A program made the position numbers and the translations under genes. Shown here one piece after another: positions 6,654 to 7,247 of a stretch of 7,247 bases of DNA. Source of the stretch: CAYUPI01 sp964446585 (GTDB lineage Bacteria > Verrucomicrobiota > Verrucomicrobiia > Limisphaerales > UBA8199). Below the pieces are notes generated by a model. That model had not been told where the DNA came from. It worked only from the letters and a program-made list of their open reading frames with translations, and made no database searches. Each line of letters begins with the position of its first letter. The stretch's first letter is position 1. The DNA is taken from positions 1 through 7,247 of the forward strand of contig CAYUPI010000115.1 of the NCBI GenBank assembly GCA_964446585.1, in the 5' to 3' direction.

Positions 6654-7105
6654 TCTTTTCCTCCCAATTTTTTGACTTCCTGGACAAAGTCCGTTGCTTC
6701 CTGAAACCGGCGATAGACACTGGCGAAGCGCACGTAAGCCACATCGTCCAATTGCCGCAACTCGTTCATTACCAAACGTCCGATCGCTTCCGCAGGCACC
6801 TCGCGCTCATACTTGTCGAGCACTTCATTCGAGATCTTGTCCACGAGATCTTCGATGGTCTTCGGGCTGATGGGCCGTTTCTGGCAGGCTTTCCTGATCC
6901 CAGAGAGCAGCTTGGCTTTAGAGTACTCTTCGCGCCGGTCATCTCGCTTGAGCACCACCAATCCTCCGCGCTCAACCTCCTCGTAGGTCGTGAATCTGTA
7001 TCCGCACCCAGTGCATTCGCGGCGCCGACGAATAGTTGCCCCTTCGCGCGAAGCGCGCGAGTCGATCACCTTATCATCCTGGCAGCCGCACTTTGGACAA
7101 CGCAT
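6650..7105 (-). CDS. nrdR: Transcriptional repressor NrdR
   Basis: A 151-residue regulator that senses the ATP/dATP balance and represses ribonucleotide reductase genes. The N-terminal zinc ribbon has C3-x2-C6 and C31-x2-C34, linked by the DSRASREGATIRRRREC segment that is conserved in NrdR. The ATP-cone domain covers about residues 49-139, with VLKRDDRREEYSKAKLLSGI, the REVPAEAIGRLVMNELR helix and LDDVAYVRFASVYRRF. Length is typical (about 150). I take the ATG at 7105, giving the usual MRCPKCG start; a GTG two codons upstream is also in frame. The unknown gene starts inside its stop codon. A good promoter with two similar 18-bp dyads lies directly upstream, which suggests regulation, possibly by NrdR itself. 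No ribonucleotide reductase gene is in the window, so the targets lie elsewhere. Confidence 0.97.
   Translation of the reverse strand: MRCPKCGCQDDKVIDSRASREGATIRRRRECTGCGYRFTTYEEVERGGLVVLKRDDRREEYSKAKLLSGIRKACQKRPISPKTIEDLVDKISNEVLDKYEREVPAEAIGRLVMNELRQLDDVAYVRFASVYRRFQEATDFVQEVKKLGGKE
6660..6664 (-). promoter_or_regulatory. Strong Shine-Dalgarno inside nrdR for the coupled unknown gene
   Basis: GGAGG lies within the last codons of nrdR (Gly148-Gly149 region), six bases before the ATG at 6653. It fixes the start of the downstream gene. It is notable because the other genes of the window lack a comparable site. Confidence 0.8.
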
Positions 7106-7110
7106 AGGCA

Positions 7111-7128
7111 CCCACAGCGCGTTGTGGG
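7111..7128 (-). promoter_or_regulatory. Proximal 18-bp dyad (candidate NrdR-type box)
   Basis: On the minus strand this reads CCCACAACGCGCTGTGGG, with perfect 6-bp outer arms CCCACA and TGTGGG. It lies between the predicted transcription start and the nrdR ATG, five bases from the start codon. In RNA it could also cover the ribosome-binding region. It matches the upstream dyad at 14 of 18 positions. Against the NrdR-box consensus as I remember it, only the outer CACAA...TGTG part agrees. Confidence 0.5.
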
Positions 7129-7136
7129 CGTGGCAG

Positions 7137-7166
7137 CGTATATCACACAGCAGGTTGTGGTGTCAA
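7137..7166 (-). promoter_or_regulatory. Sigma-70-type promoter of nrdR
   Basis: On the minus strand there is a perfect -35 TTGACA (7166-7161), an 18-base spacer and a -10 of TATACG (7142-7137) preceded by an extended-10 TGA. The predicted start would be near 7130, giving a leader of about 25 bases. The spacer is filled by an 18-bp dyad. Confidence 0.55.
7144..7161 (-). promoter_or_regulatory. Distal 18-bp dyad in the promoter spacer (candidate NrdR-type box)
   Basis: On the minus strand this reads ACCACAACCTGCTGTGTG. It occupies the space between -35 and -10 almost exactly, where a bound repressor would block RNA polymerase. The 16 central bases agree with the remembered NrdR-box pattern acaCwAtATaTwGtgt at about 12 of 16 positions; the differences are in the AT-rich core. 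Its centre is 33 bp from that of the proximal dyad, close to three helical turns. Confidence 0.5.
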
Positions 7167-7173
7167 ATGAATT

Positions 7174-7200
7174 GCAGAACGATTCTGCGCACGGAGCGCA
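7174..7200. other. Two adjacent small inverted repeats upstream of the nrdR promoter
   Basis: GCAGAA-CGA-TTCTGC (7174-7188) is a perfect 6-bp stem with a 3-base loop. TGCGC-ACGGA-GCGCA (7186-7200) is a perfect 5-bp stem with a 5-base loop that shares three bases with the first. No T-run follows on either strand, so they are not convincing terminators. No coding sequence is seen from here to the end of the window. Confidence 0.4.
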
Positions 7201-7247
7201 TCTTGACACTACCACCATAATGGAGGCGTGAGAACGGTTCCTCATCC

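Noticed and set aside
7203..7247. Plus-strand TTGACA at 7203-7208 followed by CATAAT
   Set aside because: The spacing is only 7 bases, too short for a promoter, and no gene starts in the remaining sequence.

Overview
The window is compact chromosomal DNA of a moderately GC-rich free-living bacterium. Seven complete protein genes lie in two convergent blocks. No rRNA, tRNA, CRISPR array, insertion sequence, transposase or phage gene is visible. The best guess for the source is Verrucomicrobiota (Pedosphaera/Limisphaera-like). This rests on gene content, weak or absent Shine-Dalgarno sequences before most genes, repeat-bearing intergenic DNA and a secreted FG-GAP/VCBS protein. It is inference only, because no marker gene is present.

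Layout. Plus strand: a large exported FG-GAP/VCBS beta-propeller-type protein (119-2449); a PA0069-family radical SAM protein (2466-3533); an intergenic REP-like inverted doublet (3548-3657); class I fructose-1,6-bisphosphatase (3708-4688); and, two bases later, an alpha/beta hydrolase (4691-5476). The two blocks meet at an inverted array of degenerate 8-bp repeats (5469-5648). Minus strand, reading right to left: nrdR (7105-6650); a small protein of unknown function translationally coupled to it by an ATGA overlap (6653-6105); and a HIT-family protein (6002-5658).

How the genes work together. The FBPase gives a gluconeogenic or sugar-phosphate step, and the hydrolase is probably co-transcribed with it. 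NrdR is the zinc-ribbon/ATP-cone repressor of ribonucleotide reductase genes. Its partner gene starts inside the nrdR stop codon behind a strong GGAGG, which suggests a linked role. The HIT protein is a probable nucleotide-phosphoramidate hydrolase, so this block has a loose nucleotide theme.

The most interesting signals are non-coding: (i) two similar 18-bp dyads 33 bp apart over a good promoter upstream of nrdR, resembling degenerate NrdR boxes and suggesting autoregulation; (ii) a REPIN-like pair of inverted hairpins with a compensatory base change; (iii) a 180-bp inverted octamer array between the convergent blocks. I saw no clear evidence of a wholly new multi-gene system. The nrdR-coupled unknown gene is the best candidate for new protein biology.
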